Assembly: GCF_004217555.1 (NCBI RefSeq)
Contig: NZ_SHKW01000001.1
Location: 3,720,001-3,784,000 of the forward strand
DNA length: 64,000 nucleotides
Direction: 5' to 3'
Source of the DNA: Edaphobacter modestus
Lineage (GTDB): Bacteria > Acidobacteriota > Terriglobia > Terriglobales > Acidobacteriaceae
The translations under genes and the position numbers were made by a program. This document shows, piece after piece, positions 61,359 through 64,000 of this stretch (position 1 is its first letter; every line of letters starts with the position of its first letter). The notes beneath the pieces are model-generated. The model was not told where the DNA came from, did no database searches, and worked only from the letters and a program-made list of their open reading frames with translations.

Positions 61359-63028
61359 GTACTACCAGTTCAACCATCGTCAACCTTCCGGATCAGAGGA
61401 CGGCGACCATTCCGAAGATGAATTACATCTCCGCGGAAGATGGTCTTCTCAGCTGGCTGTTCACGGGCGATCACAAGCGTATCGCGATGCTTTACCTCAT
61501 CTCGATCACGTTCTTCTTCTTCATCGGGGGCGCTTTCGCTGGCCTCATCCGTCTGGAGTTGCTGACACCTCAGCCTGATCTCGTAGCCTCGGACACCTAT
61601 AACAAGCTTTTCTCGATGCACGGCATCATCATGGTGTTCCTCTTCCTGGTTCCGTCTGTACCGGCAACCATCGGGAACTTCGTGCTGCCGATTATGATCG
61701 GGGCCAAGGACCTGGCATTCCCGAAGATCAACCTTCTAAGCTGGTACCTTTACATGATCGGCGGAATCTTCACGCTGGCAGCCCTGGTTCTGGGTGGCGT
61801 GGATACCGGCTGGACCTTTACAACCCCGCTGTCCACTCATTATCTGAACACGCATGTGGTGACGGCCGGGCTTGGCGTCTTTATTATCGGCTTCTCGTCG
61901 ATCTTTACCGGGCTGAACTTTATCGTGACCATCCACCGGATGCGCGCTCCCGGCATGACCTGGTTCCGTATGCCACTCTTCGTGTGGTCCAACTACGCGG
62001 CCTCGATCCTGATGGTTCTTGGAACCCCGGTCCTGGCGATCACGCTGGTACTGGTGGTGCTCGAGCGAACCATTCATATAGGCGTCTTCGACCCGAACCT
62101 CGGCGGCGATCCCCTGCTCTTTCAGCATTTGTTCTGGTTCTACTCTCACCCTGCCGTTTACATCATGATTCTCCCCGGAATGGGTGTTATCTCCGAGATC
62201 ATCTCGACCTTCAGCCGCAAGCGCGTCTTTGGTTATACGGCGGTTGCATTCTCCTCGGTGGCCATCGCGGTCTTCGGGTTCTTCGTGTGGGAGCACCACA
62301 TGTTCATCATGGGCGTCTCCAACTACTCGGCCCTGGTCTTTTCGCTGCTGACGATGCTCGTGGCGGTTCCCTCCGCGATCAAGGTCTTCAACTGGGCCTT
62401 TACCCTGCAAAAGGGATCGATCACCTTCGAGACTCCGATGCTCTACGCGTTTGCGTTCATCGGATTGTTCACCATCGGCGGCCTTACGGGCGTCTTCCTG
62501 GGTTCGCTGGGTATGGACATTCACCTAACGGAGACCTACTTCATCGTTGCGCACTTCCATTACGTGATGGTGGGCGGCATGTTGATGGCGTTCCTTGGCG
62601 GGGTTCACTTCTGGTGGCCGAAGATGACGGGTCGTATGTATCCGGAGTCGATCTCGAAGCTCTCTGCGGTAACAAGCTTCATCGGATTCAACCTGACCTT
62701 CATGCCGCAGTTCATCCTTGGATACCTGGGTATGCCACGTCGGTATCACGCCTATCCAGCGGAATACCAAGTACTTAACGTACTTTCGACGGCAGGAGCC
62801 ACCGTGCTCGGTATCGGCTTCCTGATGCCTCTGATCTACCTGGCCTGGTCGCTGAAGTATGGCGAGATTGCAGGCAACAATCCCTGGCAGGCGACCGGCC
62901 TTGAATGGCAGATTCAGTCGCCGCCGCTGACCGAGAACTTTATCGAGACACCGGTTGTGGACTACGAGGCCTACGACTATGAGTGGCTCGCTCACAAGAC
63001 GGAACAAGAGGTGACGACCGTTGGATAA
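61355..63028 (+). CDS. coxA: Cytochrome c oxidase subunit I
   Basis: 557 residues, twelve membrane helices, start overlapping coxB (ATGA). Haem and copper ligands are in the expected blocks: the low-spin haem His in [15 protein letters not shown], CuB ligands in [20 protein letters not shown] (with cross-linked His-Tyr) and [11 protein letters not shown], and the high-spin haem His in [12 protein letters not shown]. It reduces oxygen and pumps protons. Confidence 0.97.
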   Translation: MSTTSSTIVNLPDQRTATIPKMNYISAEDGLLSWLFTGDHKRIAMLYLISITFFFFIGGAFAGLIRLELLTPQPDLVASDTYNKLFSMHGIIMVFLFLVPSVPATIGNFVLPIMIGAKDLAFPKINLLSWYLYMIGGIFTLAALVLGGVDTGWTFTTPLSTHYLNTHVVTAGLGVFIIGFSSIFTGLNFIVTIHRMRAPGMTWFRMPLFVWSNYAASILMVLGTPVLAITLVLVVLERTIHIGVFDPNLGGDPLLFQHLFWFYSHPAVYIMILPGMGVISEIISTFSRKRVFGYTAVAFSSVAIAVFGFFVWEHHMFIMGVSNYSALVFSLLTMLVAVPSAIKVFNWAFTLQKGSITFETPMLYAFAFIGLFTIGGLTGVFLGSLGMDIHLTETYFIVAHFHYVMVGGMLMAFLGGVHFWWPKMTGRMYPESISKLSAVTSFIGFNLTFMPQFILGYLGMPRRYHAYPAEYQVLNVLSTAGATVLGIGFLMPLIYLAWSLKYGEIAGNNPWQATGLEWQIQSPPLTENFIETPVVDYEAYDYEWLAHKTEQEVTTVG

Positions 63029-63782
63029 CACGATCGTAGCAACACACGATATTCAGGCAGAGGAGCATCATCACGTCTCGCTCCCGCAGCACCGTCATCA
63101 CTTCGAGACAGAGGAGCAGCAGCGCGAGGCCGGAACCTTTGGCATGTGGCTCTTCCTCCTGACCGAAATCATGTTCTTCGGCGGGTTGTTCTTTGCCTAC
63201 CTGCTCTATCGGAACTGGTACAACCCTGCGTTTGTGGCGGCCTCTAACCAGCTGAGCATACCGCTTGGCACGGTGAACACGGGAGTCCTGATCTCGTCCG
63301 GCTTCTTTATGGCGTTGGGCGTCTGGGCTGCGGAGGTTCGCAAAAAGGGCCTTCTGGTTATCTTCCTGGTGCTGACGATCCTGTCCGGCTGCATCTTCCT
63401 TGGCGTGAAATATTTTGAGTACAAGGAGAAGTGGGAGAAGCATCACATTCCAGGCGCAAGCTTTGATATCTCGGAGTTCGTGAACCCTCCGCTGAACCCG
63501 AAGACCGGAAAACCGATCGAACAGCCCCTGGCGCCAGACATGGCGCAAAAGACCCAGGTCTTCTTCTCGCTCTACTTTGCGATGACCGGTATGCACGCCC
63601 TGCACATGATCATCGGTATTGTGTTGCTGGTTTGGCTAACAATTCGAGCGAATCGAGGGGATTTCAGTTCAGGGTATGTGGCCCCGATCGAAAATTTCGG
63701 GTTGTACTGGCACTTCGTCGATATTGTGTGGATCTTTCTGTTTCCGTTGCTCTATCTCATCAATCGACACCCCGGCACGTAG
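63021..63782 (+). CDS. coxC: Cytochrome c oxidase subunit III
   Basis: 253 residues starting at TTG, eight bases inside the end of coxA. After a His/Glu-rich N-terminus come [20 protein letters not shown] and a seven-helix layout. The usual C-terminal segments are [20 protein letters not shown] and [20 protein letters not shown]. An insert of about 40 residues between helices ([20 protein letters not shown]) is seen in members from this lineage. Confidence 0.95.
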   Translation: MDNTIVATHDIQAEEHHHVSLPQHRHHFETEEQQREAGTFGMWLFLLTEIMFFGGLFFAYLLYRNWYNPAFVAASNQLSIPLGTVNTGVLISSGFFMALGVWAAEVRKKGLLVIFLVLTILSGCIFLGVKYFEYKEKWEKHHIPGASFDISEFVNPPLNPKTGKPIEQPLAPDMAQKTQVFFSLYFAMTGMHALHMIIGIVLLVWLTIRANRGDFSSGYVAPIENFGLYWHFVDIVWIFLFPLLYLINRHPGT

Positions 63783-63803
63783 CCGCGCTATAAGGAGAAG
63801 ATC

Positions 63804-64000
63804 ATGTCGTCTCATCATCATGACCCGGCCAACGTGACCAATCCGGAGCACGCTGAGCATCGTATCGTTCAGCCGGGTACCTACATCGCTGTCTATATCG
63901 CGCTGTTGATCTTTACCGGAATCACGGTTGGAGCAGCATTCGTCGACCTGCACATCTTCAACCCGATCATTGCGGTTGCGATTGCGTGTATCAAAGCAGT
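63804..64000 (+). CDS. coxD: Cytochrome c oxidase subunit IV (5' part of gene)
   Basis: The frame from the ATG (AAGGAGAAG upstream) stays open to the window edge: 65 residues are visible. A His-rich start (SSHHHDPANVTNPEHAEHR) is followed by a first membrane helix (YIAVYIALLIFTGITVGAAF) and the start of a second. This is the caa3 oxidase subunit IV family at its normal place after subunit III. Confidence 0.85.
   Translation, partial: MSSHHHDPANVTNPEHAEHRIVQPGTYIAVYIALLIFTGITVGAAFVDLHIFNPIIAVAIACIKA

Noticed and set aside
1..64000. CRISPR arrays, insertion sequences, rRNA and tRNA genes
   Set aside because: No regularly spaced repeats, transposase genes or RNA gene signatures were seen by eye on either strand.

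Overview
The window is GC-rich, densely coded bacterial chromosome. The gene content fits an Acidobacteriota member of the Terriglobales/Acidobacteriaceae type: a complete alternative complex III (actABCDEF) operon joined to a caa3-type cytochrome oxidase, a GH57/DUF3536 glycosidase, an ECF41 sigma factor, and an interspersed repeat starting TGTCATCCTGAGCG that I recall from such genomes. The taxonomic call is inference; there is no rRNA or tRNA gene here to anchor it.

Layout. 1-22 kb is ordinary chromosome. It holds the end of an outer-membrane lipoprotein gene, a methyltransferase, a DUF481 protein, the ECF41 sigma factor with its NAD(P)-binding partner gene, and a 0.6 kb repeat-bearing gap. 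Further on come a Gfo/Idh/MocA oxidoreductase, dnaB, a VOC protein with a WYL regulator, alr, msrA, mnmG, a membrane glycosyltransferase fused to a beta-propeller, an MscS channel, a hexose-phosphate mutarotase, maf and an alpha/beta hydrolase. 40-50 kb is again core: a LigC-like DNA ligase, a methyltransferase, murJ, accD, a DUF4126 protein, glyA, a GH57 enzyme and an AlkA-like glycosylase.

21.8-39.1 kb is a phage-derived cluster. On the left a repressor reads leftward and faces a switch region with back-to-back promoters and two small palindromes. Rightward come a zinc-ribbon protein, a sigma-region-4-like regulator, a prohead-protease candidate, a small helical protein, a scaffold candidate, the major capsid protein, connectors, a tail-tube candidate, a signal-peptide-bearing tail fibre with an SGNH hydrolase, the large terminase, a HipA-like kinase, a DUF3037 protein, the portal, a baseplate protein and two holin-like proteins. 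I see no integrase, small terminase, tape measure, endolysin or att repeat. The repressor has lost both S24 catalytic residues. Several structural genes are preceded by hairpins with T-tracts. This looks like a domesticated or GTA-like element, or a reduced prophage, and it carries a kinase/DUF3037 cassette between terminase and portal.

50.4-64 kb is one respiratory operon: actABCDEF, a conserved single-span membrane protein, a SCO copper chaperone, then oxidase subunits II (with fused cytochrome c), I, III and a partial IV. Tight overlaps indicate co-transcription. Together the products take electrons from quinol through alternative complex III to the caa3 oxidase and oxygen.
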